Below the pieces are notes generated by a model. The model was not told where the DNA came from. It worked only from the letters and a program-made list of their open reading frames with translations, and did no database searches. DNA of 64,000 bases, taken from contig NZ_RWKI01000007.1 in the NCBI RefSeq assembly GCF_003984645.1, forward strand, positions 62,001-126,000, given 5' to 3'. Positions within the stretch are counted from its first letter, which is position 1. Every line of letters begins with the position of its first letter. The position numbers and the translations under genes were made by a program. Of this stretch, positions 47,951-56,488 are shown piece by piece. This DNA is from Variovorax sp. MHTC-1. GTDB lineage: Bacteria; Pseudomonadota; Gammaproteobacteria; Burkholderiales; Burkholderiaceae_C.

Positions 47951-50728
47951 ATGCGCCTTCCAGTTCTTCGCCTTCCTCGCCTCGGGCTGCGCGCCCGGCT
48001 GTCCGTCGGCATGGTCGCGATCGTTCTGCTGATCGCGCTGGGGGTCACCACTGCCGCGCTCCATTTCGTCAAGCGCAACATGCAGGCGGCCATCGCGAAC
48101 GAAGAGTTCGAGCGGATCTCCGCCATCGCAGAGGCGGTGGACCAGAAGTTCCTGAGCCGGCGCACCTTGCTCAGGACCTTCGGCGACAGCGTGGAGGCGC
48201 ATCACCTGTCGGACACAGCGCTGCTGCAGGCCTTCGTCAAGCAGCACAAGTCGCTGAAGGAGGCGTTCGCCAATATCGCCTTCGTGGACCTGAACGGCGA
48301 CATCGTGGCGGGCATCAACGGCCCGCCGCAGGCGAGCATCAACATCAAGGACCGCGAATACTTCCGGCAGACGGTGGCCACCAAGGCGGGTGTCATCTCC
48401 CAGCCCTACCGCAATCGCTTGAACGGCCAGGCGCAGGTCGCCATGACCGAGCCGGTGTTCGACACGCGAGGCGAGGTGGTCTACGTCATCTCCGGAGCCG
48501 TCAACCTCGGCGAGCAGAACTTCCTCGGCGAACTGGCCAACGTCAAGTTCGGCCAAACCGGGTACATGTTCATCACGAACACCGACGGCATCGTGGTCGA
48601 CCACCCCGACAAGTCCCGGATCCTGCAGCGCGCCGACGCCGCGGATGGGCGCAATCCCGCGACGGAGCGCGCCCTGGCCGGATTCGAGGGCACGATGGAG
48701 GCGACCGACCGTACCGGCCTGCGCGGGCTCTACGCCTTCAAGCGCCTCGGGCAAACCAACTGGGTGCTCGGATGCATCTACCCGCGGGACGAGGCCTTTG
48801 CCCAGGTGGAGGACATCGAGCGCTACACGTGGGCCGGCGCCTTGCTTCTCGCGGTGCTGGTGGGCGGGCTCGCGTTCGCGGTCATGCGCTCGCAGCTCGC
48901 GCCCTTATCGCGGCTGCACGAGCACATGAAGGTCTCGCGCACAGCCTCGAACTACGTTCCCATGAAGGAGCTTCCGCCAGGGGACGAGATCGGCGATCTT
49001 TCGCGCACCTTCGATGCACTGATGCTTGAGCGCCAGACCTCGCAGGAGCGGCTGCAATCGAGCGAAAGATTCCTGCGCGACGTGACCGACAACCTGCCGG
49101 CCGTGGTCGGCTACTTCGATCGCGACCAGCGCTGCCTTTTCGGCAACAAGGCCGGGCTCGCCGTGCGGGGCAGGACGCAGGCCGAACTCGGCACCTTCAC
49201 GATGAAGGAGTCGCTGCCCGACGCGGTCTACCGGCAACTCGTTCCAGAGGTGGCCAAGGTATTGACGGGCACGGCGACGCGCTACGTGGGCACCTACGAG
49301 CGCAACGGGAGAGAGGCCTTCTTCGAGTGCCACCTGGTGCCCGACATCCGCCAAGGCGGCGAGGTGGTCGGCTACTACGTGATGACCTTCGACATCACGC
49401 GCCAGAAGGTGGCCGAGCGCGAGCGCGCCGCGGGCGAGGCCCGCATCCGCACCATCACGGACAACCTGCCGGCACTGGTGTCGCACGTCGACGCTTCGCT
49501 GCACTACACCTTCGTCAATGCACACGTGCGCGCGCTGCACGACAACGCCGAACTGGTGGGCCGGCTCATGGCCGACGTGCGCGGCATCGAAGACTTCAAG
49601 ATCGTCGAGCCCTATGTGCGCCGCGTGCTGGCCGGGGAAGCGGTGACCTTCGAGAAGACGGGCTACAGCACGCGCGGGGTCAGCCAGAACTGGTTCCAGT
49701 CCCACTACATTCCCGACCGCGATGCGGCAGGCGTGGTGCAGGGCTTCTACGCGATGACTTTCGACGTGACCGAGCGCAAGCGAGCCGAGATCCGCAGCGC
49801 CGAGAGCGAGCAGCGCCTGCGCGGCTTGACCGACAACGTGCCGGCGCTTCTGACCGAGCTGGACCTGGACGAACGGGTGGTCTTCTGCAATGGCCGCTAC
49901 CAGAGCTGGCTCGGCATACCGCCGGCTTCGATCATGAACCGGCCCATCCGCGAGGCCGTCGGCGATGCCCATTACGAGATGCGCAAGCCGCTGCTGGCGC
50001 GGGCCTTCGCCGGGGAGGAGGTCTCCTTCGAGCAGACGGCCAAGCTGCTGGTCGGCGAGCGAACCCTGCAGACGACCTACCTGCCGCAGAGGAATGCAGA
50101 GGGCGAGGTCGTCGGCCTGTACATCCTGGCGAACGACGTCAGCGACCTGAAGCAGAAGCAGATGCAGCTGGACACCCTCGCGCGCGAAGACGCGCTCACC
50201 GGCTTGCCGAACCGCCGCTCGTTCGAAGAGCACGTGCGCGAGGCGATGGCAAGGTCCCGGCGGTCTGGCATTCCGATCTGTCTCATGTTCCTGGACATCG
50301 ACTACTTCAAGTCGATCAACGATTCGCTGGGCCATGCAGCGGGCGACGGAGTGCTCAAGGAATTCGGCCGCCGGCTCAAGGAGAGCGTGCGCGAGACGGA
50401 TATGGCGGCGCGCTATGCCGGCGACGAATTCGTGATCCTGCTCGAAGGAATTGCCGGCGCCGACGAGGCGCAGCTGGTTGCCGCCAAGGTGCTGGCCGCC
50501 ATGCGTCCGGCCTTCGTTCTCTCCAGCCGCACATTGCAGGTCACGACCAGCATCGGCATCGTGCTCTCGGAAGAAGGCGAGGACGATTTCGCTTCCTTGC
50601 TGGCATGCGCCGACTCCGCCCTGTACGCGGCAAAGAAAGACGGAAGAAACCGATTCACGATGGCTGCTTCGAGATCCGAAACCCAGCGCGACTCCTCGTG
50701 GTCGCGCCAAGAGTCCCTTGCCCGGTGA
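47951..50728 (+). CDS. Diguanylate cyclase with periplasmic sensor and PAS domains
   Basis: The 925-residue protein has an N-terminal membrane helix (about 20-42), a periplasmic dCache-like sensor (about 43-295) and a second helix (about 298-318). HAMP follows, then three PAS-like modules each starting LTDNVPALL/VTDNLPAVV/ITDNLPALV, then a GGDEF domain with RYAGDEFVILLEG (AGDEF in place of GGDEF, usually still active). An RETD inhibitory I-site lies just before it. It makes cyclic di-GMP in response to an unknown signal. Its stop overlaps the EAL gene start. Confidence 0.93.
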   Translation: MRLPVLRLPRLGLRARLSVGMVAIVLLIALGVTTAALHFVKRNMQAAIANEEFERISAIAEAVDQKFLSRRTLLRTFGDSVEAHHLSDTALLQAFVKQHKSLKEAFANIAFVDLNGDIVAGINGPPQASINIKDREYFRQTVATKAGVISQPYRNRLNGQAQVAMTEPVFDTRGEVVYVISGAVNLGEQNFLGELANVKFGQTGYMFITNTDGIVVDHPDKSRILQRADAADGRNPATERALAGFEGTMEATDRTGLRGLYAFKRLGQTNWVLGCIYPRDEAFAQVEDIERYTWAGALLLAVLVGGLAFAVMRSQLAPLSRLHEHMKVSRTASNYVPMKELPPGDEIGDLSRTFDALMLERQTSQERLQSSERFLRDVTDNLPAVVGYFDRDQRCLFGNKAGLAVRGRTQAELGTFTMKESLPDAVYRQLVPEVAKVLTGTATRYVGTYERNGREAFFECHLVPDIRQGGEVVGYYVMTFDITRQKVAERERAAGEARIRTITDNLPALVSHVDASLHYTFVNAHVRALHDNAELVGRLMADVRGIEDFKIVEPYVRRVLAGEAVTFEKTGYSTRGVSQNWFQSHYIPDRDAAGVVQGFYAMTFDVTERKRAEIRSAESEQRLRGLTDNVPALLTELDLDERVVFCNGRYQSWLGIPPASIMNRPIREAVGDAHYEMRKPLLARAFAGEEVSFEQTAKLLVGERTLQTTYLPQRNAEGEVVGLYILANDVSDLKQKQMQLDTLAREDALTGLPNRRSFEEHVREAMARSRRSGIPICLMFLDIDYFKSINDSLGHAAGDGVLKEFGRRLKESVRETDMAARYAGDEFVILLEGIAGADEAQLVAAKVLAAMRPAFVLSSRTLQVTTSIGIVLSEEGEDDFASLLACADSALYAAKKDGRNRFTMAASRSETQRDSSWSRQESLAR

Positions 50729-51468
50729 AATCCGAACACATCAGCGACGCCGTCGCTTCCGTCATCGGCCCGGACTTCACGATCGCGTTCCAGCCGATCG
50801 TGGACCTCGAACTGCGGGAAGTATTCGCGCACGAGGCGCTCGTTCGAGGCCTTCACGGTGAAGGGGCGTACGAGGTGCTCGGCAAGGTGCAAGCGCATCA
50901 TCGCTTTGCCTTCCACGAGGCATGCCGCGTGAAGTCGATCGAGATGGCATCGATGCTCGGCATGCGATCCAGGCTCAGCCTCAACGTGGCCCCCAACGAC
51001 ATTGCGGGACCGGCGGAATGTTTCCATACCGCGATTCGCACCGCCGAGCGAGTCGGCTTTCCCGTCGATCGCCTGATGTTCGAACTCACCGAAGGCGAAC
51101 CCGTCGCCGACCTCCCGGCGCTGGCCGCGACCTTCCGCAGCTTCCAGCGCTTCGGATTCACCTCCGCCATCGACGACTTCGGCGCTGCCTATGCAGGATT
51201 CGAACTGCTGGCTGCTTTTCAGCCGGACGTCGTCAAGCTCGATGTGAGCTTCGTTCGCGACATCCATCTGAGTGCCGTGCGCTTCACGATCGTGAAGGGC
51301 TTCGTCGCGATATGCGACGAGCTTCGCATCCAGGTGATTGCAGAAGGCGTGGAAGCTCCGGAAGAGGTGGATGTGCTTCGCCGGCTCGGCGTGCGCCTGT
51401 TCCAGGGCTTCTTGTTCGCACGCCCCGGCACCGCCGTGCTGCCGGAGGTTGCCTGGGATGCGGCCTGA
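50725..51468 (+). CDS. EAL-domain cyclic di-GMP phosphodiesterase
   Basis: The 247-residue protein is a lone EAL domain with the catalytic set present: EALVRG (ExLxR), LNVAPND, FELTEGEP, IDDFGAAYAGFE (DDFG), VKLDVSFVRDI, IAEGVE and QGFLFARP. It should hydrolyse cyclic di-GMP. The start is GTG 50725, overlapping the cyclase stop by 4 bases, so maker and breaker of the second messenger are coupled. Confidence 0.9.
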   Translation: MKSEHISDAVASVIGPDFTIAFQPIVDLELREVFAHEALVRGLHGEGAYEVLGKVQAHHRFAFHEACRVKSIEMASMLGMRSRLSLNVAPNDIAGPAECFHTAIRTAERVGFPVDRLMFELTEGEPVADLPALAATFRSFQRFGFTSAIDDFGAAYAGFELLAAFQPDVVKLDVSFVRDIHLSAVRFTIVKGFVAICDELRIQVIAEGVEAPEEVDVLRRLGVRLFQGFLFARPGTAVLPEVAWDAA

Positions 51469-51500
51469 CATTCACGCGACGGCCATGCGACGCGGCTCCA

Positions 51501-52433
51501 TTACCTCGACTTCGACGCGCGCCTGAGACAGCCGATGAGCTGTTCACAGGCCGGTGTCCGCATCCGGCTTCGCATCGTGATGATGCCCACCGGCGGCAAT
51601 TCGATCGGCACCTTGACGCGCAGCGTCTTGGCAAGGCCCTCGCGCTCCAGGAATCGCGCGACGGTTCGCGCGACGAAGGCGATCGCCGCGCGTTCGCGCA
51701 CGAAGGTGAGCGTCACCAGAAAGGACGCGGACTCGATCAGATCCACCGGCGGATTGAGCCCGTGCTTGTAGAACATCTGATTGAGCTTGATGCGCGATGA
51801 AGCCCACGGAGGCGGCACCACCCAGGGCAAGGCTGCGAGGTCCTCCCAGGTCGGCCTGGGCTTGTGCGCCAGCGGGTGGTCCGGCCGGCCGATGATGCTC
51901 ATCGGCTCGTCGTACAGCCGCTCGGTTTCGAGGTCGGGCGCCGCGTAGCCGGGCTCGAGGCGGCCGACGAACAGGTCCAGTTCACCCACCCGCAGGCGCG
52001 GCAAAAGCCGGGTGAGATCGCCTTCCTCGATGGCGACCGTGGTCTGCGCGGAACGTGCCTTCAGCAGTTCGACCGCGCGCGACAGCAGCCCCGGCGTGGC
52101 CACCACCATCGCACCCACGCTGACGCGACCGGCGGCCCCGCTGGCCACCGCGGCGATCTCGTCGCGCGTGCGGCCGTAGTCGGCCAGCACGGAGCGCGCA
52201 AAGCGGACGACCGAGTCGCCGTACGGCGTCGGCTCGGTGCCGCGCGTCGAGCGCACGAACAGATCGAGGCCGAACATGCGCTCGATCTCGGCCAGCGTCT
52301 TGGAAACAGCCGGCTGCGTGAGCGAGAGGAACTCCGCGGCCCGGCCGAGGTGGCGGAACTGATCGAGTGCGATCAGCAGCTGAAGGTGCTTCAGCTTGAG
52401 GTTGGAGCGCAGCACGCGGTCGATGTCGCTCAC
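51501..52433 (-). CDS. LysR-family regulator, GbpR-like
   Basis: The 310-residue protein has an N-terminal HTH (LKLKHLQLLIALDQFRHLGRAAEFLSLTQPAVSKTLAEIE) and a substrate domain with VSVGAMVVATPGLLSRAVELLKA. The sequence style is that of GbpR-type regulators of sugar uptake. It is divergent from a TctC-type gene and a UxaA-type dehydratase gene, which it probably controls through the 130-base gap at 52434-52562. Confidence 0.9.
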   Translation of the reverse strand: MSDIDRVLRSNLKLKHLQLLIALDQFRHLGRAAEFLSLTQPAVSKTLAEIERMFGLDLFVRSTRGTEPTPYGDSVVRFARSVLADYGRTRDEIAAVASGAAGRVSVGAMVVATPGLLSRAVELLKARSAQTTVAIEEGDLTRLLPRLRVGELDLFVGRLEPGYAAPDLETERLYDEPMSIIGRPDHPLAHKPRPTWEDLAALPWVVPPPWASSRIKLNQMFYKHGLNPPVDLIESASFLVTLTFVRERAAIAFVARTVARFLEREGLAKTLRVKVPIELPPVGIITMRSRMRTPACEQLIGCLRRASKSR

Positions 52434-52562
52434 GATCGATACATGCCGAATTGGTTAAGAAGACAGTCCATAACTTCATTGGATTGTAATGATCGGTCCC
52501 TCAACAATGCAGCGAGTTACCGCCCCTTCGCACGCTTCCCCACGACAAGATCAGGAGACAAG

Positions 52563-53552
52563 ATGGCTTCCACTCGCCGCCAGTTCGTCCTCGGCAGCCT
52601 CGGTGCTTCCGCCGCCGCTCTTTCCACGTTCCCGCGCGCCGCCCTTGCGGCCGGCTACCCCGAGCGGCCGATCACCTTCATCTGTCCCTGGCCGCCCGGC
52701 GGCACGGCCGACGTGACGATGCGCGCGCTCTGCGTTGCGGCGGCAAGGCAGCTCGGGCAGCCCGTCGTGGTCGACAACCGGGCCGGCGCCTCCGGCATGC
52801 TGGGCATGAAGGCCCTGGCCGGCGCCAAGCCCGACGGCTACACGATCGGCCAGGTCCCGATCTCGGTGACGCGCTTCTCCCAACTCGGCACGGTGCAGCT
52901 CGATCCGCTGAAGGACCTGAGCTTCATTGCACGCACCTCGGGCCAGACCTTCGGCATCGCGGTGCGCCCCGATGCGCCCTGGAAGACGCTCAAGGAATTC
53001 GCCGCCGCGGCCAAGGCCCATCCGGGCAAGCTGACCTACGGCAGCGCCGGCATCGGCGGTGCCACGCATGTCGGCATGGAAGAGTTCGCGCTCGCCGCCG
53101 GCGTGCAGTTCAACCACATCCCGTACAAGGGCGGGGCGCCGGCGCTGCAGGACCTGCTCGGCGGCCAGATCGATGCGCTGGCCGACTCCAGCTCCTGGGC
53201 GCCGCACGTGAAGGCCGGCAAGCTTCGCCTGCTGGCCACCTGGGGCGAGAAGCGCACGCAGGATTTCCCCGATGTGCCGACGCTCAGGGAGCAGGGCTTC
53301 GACGTCGTGGTCGATGCGCCCAACGGCGTCGGCGCGCCCAAGGGCCTGGAGCCTGCCGTCGAGCGGCGCCTGCGCGAAGCGTTCAAGGCCGCCGCCGCCA
53401 GTGCCGAGTTCATCGCAGCCTGCGGCAGGATCGATGCGCCGCTGATGTACCTGGACGGGCCCGACTACGAGAAGTACGTCGCCGCCACGTACCGCAAGGA
53501 AACCGAGCTGATCGAGCGCTTGAAGCTCAAAGAGTTGATGGCCAAGGGCTGA
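52563..53552 (+). CDS. Bug/TctC family substrate-binding protein
   Basis: The 329-residue protein has a signal region (RRQFVLGSLGASAAALSTFPRA, Tat-like) and TctC blocks ITFICPWPPGGTADVTMRAL, VVVDNRAGASGMLGMKALAG, VQFNHIPYKGGAPALQDLLGGQI and LRLLATWGEKRTQDFPDVPTL. An AGGAGACAAG ribosome site precedes ATG 52563. Placed 4 bases before the dehydratase gene, it probably captures a sugar acid; transporter membrane genes are not here. Confidence 0.9.
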   Translation: MASTRRQFVLGSLGASAAALSTFPRAALAAGYPERPITFICPWPPGGTADVTMRALCVAAARQLGQPVVVDNRAGASGMLGMKALAGAKPDGYTIGQVPISVTRFSQLGTVQLDPLKDLSFIARTSGQTFGIAVRPDAPWKTLKEFAAAAKAHPGKLTYGSAGIGGATHVGMEEFALAAGVQFNHIPYKGGAPALQDLLGGQIDALADSSSWAPHVKAGKLRLLATWGEKRTQDFPDVPTLREQGFDVVVDAPNGVGAPKGLEPAVERRLREAFKAAAASAEFIAACGRIDAPLMYLDGPDYEKYVAATYRKETELIERLKLKELMAKG

Positions 53553-53556
53553 ACGC

Positions 53557-55092
53557 ATGACAAGCATCCCGCCCGCGTCGCCGCTGATCCGGCTGCATGC
53601 CAACGACAACGTGCTGATCGCGCGCGCGCCGATCGCGCTGGGGCAGGAGCTGCCCGGGCTGGGCTTGCGCATGCGCGCACAGGTGCCGGCCGGCCACAAG
53701 ATCGCCGCGCAGCGCATCGCCGCCGGCGAGCGGGTGAAGAAGTACGACACGGTGATCGGCGCTGCCATGCGCGACATCGAGGCCGGCGAGCATGTGCACT
53801 CGCACAACCTGGCGTTGATCGACTTCGACCGCGACCCCGGCTTCTGCGAGGACGTGCGCCCGATCGACTACGTGCCCGAGGCGGAGCGCGCCACCTTCAT
53901 GGGCATCGTGCGGCCCGACGGACGCGTGGCGACGCGCAACTTCATCGGCATCCTGGCGTCGGTCAACTGCTCGGCGACCGTCATCAAGCACATCGCCGCC
54001 CACTTCACGCCCGAGCGCCTGGCCGCGTTTCCGAATGTCGACGGCGTCGCTGCGTTCGCGCAGACCAGCGGCTGCGGCATGTCCTCGCCGAGCGAGCACT
54101 TCGACGTGCTGCGGCGCACGATCGCCGGCTACGCGCGCCACCCCAACCTGGCAGGCGTGCTGATCGTCGGGCTGGGCTGCGAGCGCAACCAGGTCGCTGA
54201 TCTGGTCGCATCGCAAGGCCTCGCGCCGGGATCGAACATGCGCACGCTGGTGATGCAGGACACCGGCGGCACGCGCGCCACCATTGCGGCCGGCATCGCG
54301 GCGATCGAAGCCATGCTGCCGGCGGCCAACGCGGTGAAGCGCCAGCCGGTGAGCGCGAGCCACCTGAAGATCGGCCTCGAATGCGGCGGCTCCGACGGCT
54401 TCTCGGGCATCACCGCCAATCCGGCCCTCGGCGCGGCCATGGACATCCTGGTGCGCCACGGCGGCACCGCGATCCTGTCGGAAACGCCGGAGATCCATGG
54501 CGTCGAGTACATGCTCACGCGCCGCGCCGTGAGTCCCGAGGTGGGGCAGAAGCTCCTCGATCGCCTGGCCTGGTGGGAGGCGTACACGCGCGGCCACAAC
54601 GGCCAGTTCAACGGCGTGGTCGGCCCCGGCAACCAGGCCGGTGGCCTGGCCAACATCTTCGAGAAGTCGCTCGGCTCGGCCATGAAGGGCGGCACCACGC
54701 CGCTGCAGGCGGTCTACGAATACGCCGAGCCCATCGACACGGCCGGCTTCGTTTTCATGGATTCGCCGGGCTACGACCCGGTGGCCTCGACGGGACAGAT
54801 CGCGAGCGGCGCCAACCTCATCTGCTTCACGACAGGGCGCGGCTCGATGTTCGGCTCCAAGCCGGCGCCGACGATCAAGCTCGCCAGCAACACGCCGATG
54901 TACACGCGCCTCGAGGAGGACATGGACATCAATTGCGGCCTGGTGCTCGACGGCGAGCTGGACGTCCAGCAGATGGGCCGGCGCATCTTCGAGCACATCT
55001 TGCGTTCCGCTTCCGGCGAGCCGACCAAGAGCGAGCTGCTGGGCCTGGGCGACCATGAGTTCGTGCCTTGGCATTTGGGCATCGTGAGCTGA
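53557..55092 (+). CDS. UxaA/GarD family altronate- or galactarate-type dehydratase
   Basis: The 511-residue protein has an N-terminal SAF domain (about 10-90; LHANDNVLIARAPIALGQELPG, VKKYDTVIG) and the D-galactarate dehydratase/altronate hydrolase body: FMGIVRPDGRVATRNFIGIL, QTSGCGMSSPSEHFDVL, LKIGLECGGSDGFSGITANPALG and a C-terminal iron-site Cys region. These iron enzymes dehydrate sugar acids to 2-keto-3-deoxy products. Whether the substrate is altronate, galactarate or another acid cannot be read from sequence. Confidence 0.88.
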   Translation: MTSIPPASPLIRLHANDNVLIARAPIALGQELPGLGLRMRAQVPAGHKIAAQRIAAGERVKKYDTVIGAAMRDIEAGEHVHSHNLALIDFDRDPGFCEDVRPIDYVPEAERATFMGIVRPDGRVATRNFIGILASVNCSATVIKHIAAHFTPERLAAFPNVDGVAAFAQTSGCGMSSPSEHFDVLRRTIAGYARHPNLAGVLIVGLGCERNQVADLVASQGLAPGSNMRTLVMQDTGGTRATIAAGIAAIEAMLPAANAVKRQPVSASHLKIGLECGGSDGFSGITANPALGAAMDILVRHGGTAILSETPEIHGVEYMLTRRAVSPEVGQKLLDRLAWWEAYTRGHNGQFNGVVGPGNQAGGLANIFEKSLGSAMKGGTTPLQAVYEYAEPIDTAGFVFMDSPGYDPVASTGQIASGANLICFTTGRGSMFGSKPAPTIKLASNTPMYTRLEEDMDINCGLVLDGELDVQQMGRRIFEHILRSASGEPTKSELLGLGDHEFVPWHLGIVS

Positions 55093-55191
55093 CGCGCAGG
55101 CGCTGCGCTACACTCCGCGCCGCTTGCAGCACGTATCGATCGCTGCGCCGCCATCGGCAACATGGCGAAATCAACCCAAGGAAAAATTCAA

Positions 55192-55548
55192 GTGAACCGT
55201 ATCGAACTGGTCGAAAAGATCGCCACCGCACACAAGGTCAGCAAGGCTGAAGCCGCCCGCATTCTGGAAACGGTCACCGGCTCCATCGTCGCTGCAGTGA
55301 AGAAGGGCGACCCGGTCCAGCTCATCGGCTTCGGAACCTTCAAGCAGGTGGCACGCGCCGCACGCACGGGCTTCAATCCTCAAGCCGGCGCCAAGATCAA
55401 GATCGCAGCGCAGAAGGTGCCGAAGTTCGTTCCGGGTGCAGCGTTCAAGGCGGCCATCGACCCCAAGGCTGCAAAGCGCAAGGCCGAGAAGGCAGCTGCC
55501 AAGCCTGCCGCCAAGAAGGCTGCGCCGGCGAAGAAGGCCAAGAAGTAG
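55192..55548 (+). CDS. HU-family DNA-binding protein with lysine/alanine-rich tail
   Basis: The HU fold starts at GTG 55192 (NRIELVEKIATAHKVSKAEAARILETV, then VQLIGFGTFKQVARAARTGFNPQAGAKIKIAAQ), preceded by an AAGGA site, and matches normal HU N-termini. An in-frame ATG at 55162 would add ten residues. After the HU domain (about 95 residues) comes a basic tail of alternating Lys and Ala (KAAAKPAAKKAAPAKKAKK), as in histone H1-like extensions seen in some Burkholderiales HU proteins. It compacts or bends DNA. Confidence 0.9.
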   Translation: MNRIELVEKIATAHKVSKAEAARILETVTGSIVAAVKKGDPVQLIGFGTFKQVARAARTGFNPQAGAKIKIAAQKVPKFVPGAAFKAAIDPKAAKRKAEKAAAKPAAKKAAPAKKAKK

Positions 55549-55679
55549 GCTGCGCAGCGGCGCCGTCAACGCGAGATCGTGGATGCGTTGACCGAGGCGC
55601 TGCGCCGCCCGCGTCGCAAAGCCATAGGCACCTGGTTTCATCCAGGACGGATTGAAGGAGGGTGTGCCTATGATGGGGA

Positions 55680-56468
55680 ATGAACACCGCCCCAGAATCC
55701 GACCCGGCCGTCGGCCCCGTGCAATTGCCCCACAGCCCCTTGCCGGCGTATTACCGGGACGAGGTCGAGCATCAGCGCTTCCTGCGCCGCATCTTCGACG
55801 AAACGGCGAGCGACTATGACCGCATCGAGCGTGTCCTGGCGATGGGCACCGGACCCGCATACCGGAGGATGGCGCTGCAGCGCGCCGGCCTGGCCCCAGG
55901 CGACAAGGTCGTCGACGTCGGCATCGGAACCGGCTTGCTGGCACGCGAGGCGTGTGCCCGGATCGGCGCGGCAGGAAGCCTTGTCGGCATCGATCCGAGT
56001 CCCGGCATGCTGAAACAGGTCGCGTTGCGCGGGATCCAGCTCAGGGTCGGGCGAGCGGAGGAGCTGCCGTGCGCCGACGGCGAGGCCGATTTCCTCAGCC
56101 TGGGATATGCGTTCAGGCATGTGTCCGATGTCGGCAAGGCCTTTGCAGAGTTCCATCGGGTGCTGCGCCCCGGCGGCAAATTGCTGGTGCTCGAGATCAG
56201 CCGGCCCGAAAGCCGAATCGGCAACGCGCTGCTCAAGGCATACATGCGAATCCTCGTTCCCGTCATCGCACGCATCGTTGCGCGCGAACGTTCAACGTCC
56301 GAACTGTGGCGCTACTACTGGGACACGATCGAAGCCTGCATCGCACCGGCCCAGATCATCGCGGCACTCGAGGCGGCCGGTTTCGAGGCGGTGCGGCGGC
56401 ATACGGAGCTCGGCATCTTTTCCGAGTACAGCGCCGTCAAGCCCGAGTCATCCGGGCCGCTCAAGTAG
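55680..56468 (+). CDS. UbiE/COQ5-like class I SAM methyltransferase
   Basis: The 262-residue enzyme has motif I VVDVGIGTGLLAREA, an acidic SAM site VGIDPSPGML, and the UbiE-style FDETASDYDRIERVLAMG start and YAFRHVSDVGKAFAEFHRVLRPGGKLLVLEIS. The WRYYWDTIEACIAPAQI C-terminal part is close to UbiE. Substrate is unknown: a quinone-type ring or a natural product intermediate. It converges on the flavin-dependent halogenase-like gene 20 bases away. Confidence 0.85.
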   Translation: MNTAPESDPAVGPVQLPHSPLPAYYRDEVEHQRFLRRIFDETASDYDRIERVLAMGTGPAYRRMALQRAGLAPGDKVVDVGIGTGLLAREACARIGAAGSLVGIDPSPGMLKQVALRGIQLRVGRAEELPCADGEADFLSLGYAFRHVSDVGKAFAEFHRVLRPGGKLLVLEISRPESRIGNALLKAYMRILVPVIARIVARERSTSELWRYYWDTIEACIAPAQIIAALEAAGFEAVRRHTELGIFSEYSAVKPESSGPLK

Positions 56469-56488
56469 CAGTGCGGGGATGCGGGCGC

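Noticed and set aside
47814-48032. A 72-codon frame before the diguanylate cyclase
   Set aside because: It overlaps the cyclase start, has no ribosome site and shows no domain.
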